Source: Thermoplasmatota archaeon (GTDB lineage: Archaea; Thermoplasmatota; E2; DHVEG-1). Taken from it: a stretch of 6,707 nt of DNA. The translations under genes were made by a program, and so were the position numbers. Shown here piece after piece: positions 6,623 to 6,707 of this stretch. The stretch spans positions 1 through 6,707 of the forward strand of contig JAHJFH010000022.1 of assembly GCA_018824925.1 (NCBI GenBank), read 5' to 3'. Each line of letters begins with the position of its first letter. Positions within the stretch are counted from its first letter, which is position 1. The notes beneath the pieces were generated by a model, which worked only from the letters and a program-made list of their open reading frames with translations, did not search any database and had not been told where the DNA came from.

Positions 6623-6632
6623 TTTGTACAAA
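6623..6632. promoter_or_regulatory. 10-bp palindrome upstream of the OPT TATA box
   Basis: TTTGTACAAA is a perfect palindrome directly upstream of the TATA element, at the BRE position on the - strand. A factor bound here could compete with or assist TFB. It is short and the evidence is positional only. Confidence 0.3.
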
Positions 6633-6707
6633 ACATATCTGAAAAAATATACAAATACCACAGTATTAACTATCTCATGATAAATAAAATAATTACCTAT
6701 TTTAAAT

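Noticed and set aside
1..6707. CRISPR arrays, tRNA or rRNA genes, insertion sequences, phage or defence genes
   Set aside because: I looked on both strands and saw no regularly spaced repeats, cloverleaf structures, transposase or integrase motifs, or defence-family domains.

Overview
The window looks like chromosomal DNA of a mesophilic, AT-rich archaeon, most likely a Euryarchaeota/Thermoplasmatota-type anaerobic heterotroph. The grounds are archaeal-style promoters (A-rich BRE-like patch plus TATA element about 35-42 nt before three start codons), GGTGA-type Shine-Dalgarno sequences on two genes, a gingipain-type (family C25) protease of the form common in sediment archaea, and a secreted repeat protein ending in an archaeal-type Ig-like domain. 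The lineage is inferred from protein style; nothing in the window fixes it (no rRNA, no marker gene).

Layout from left to right. (1) Positions 2-853, + strand: the C-terminal part of a DUF255/YyaL-type protein (thioredoxin-like domain plus six-hairpin glycosidase-like domain), cut by the left window edge. (2) 854-995: a 142-bp spacer holding the promoter of the next gene. (3) 996-2900, + strand: a complete, N-terminally membrane-anchored C25 cysteine protease with a propeptide-like region and an intact His/Cys dyad. (4) 2901-2947: a 47-bp convergent gap with back-to-back inverted repeats and T-runs on both strands. (5) 2948-4432, - strand: a secreted protein of seven degenerate blade-like repeats, read as a seven-bladed beta-propeller, followed by one Ig-like domain. 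(6) 4433-4538: a spacer with that gene's promoter and the probable terminator of the next. (7) 4539-6578, - strand: a complete OPT-family transporter of oligopeptides or metal-ligand complexes. (8) 6579-6707: the transporter's upstream region, with a TATA element surrounded by three perfect palindromes.

Taken together, the secreted/anchored protease, the surface repeat protein and the OPT transporter fit a lifestyle of degrading extracellular protein and importing the peptides. They are not one operon: the protease is convergent to the other two, and each of the three complete genes has its own apparent promoter. I found no CRISPR array, RNA gene, transposon, phage or defence module. The less ordinary signals are the palindrome cluster at the OPT promoter, the closure pattern and progressive shortening of the propeller repeats, and a C-over-G bias of the + strand that persists under genes of both orientations.
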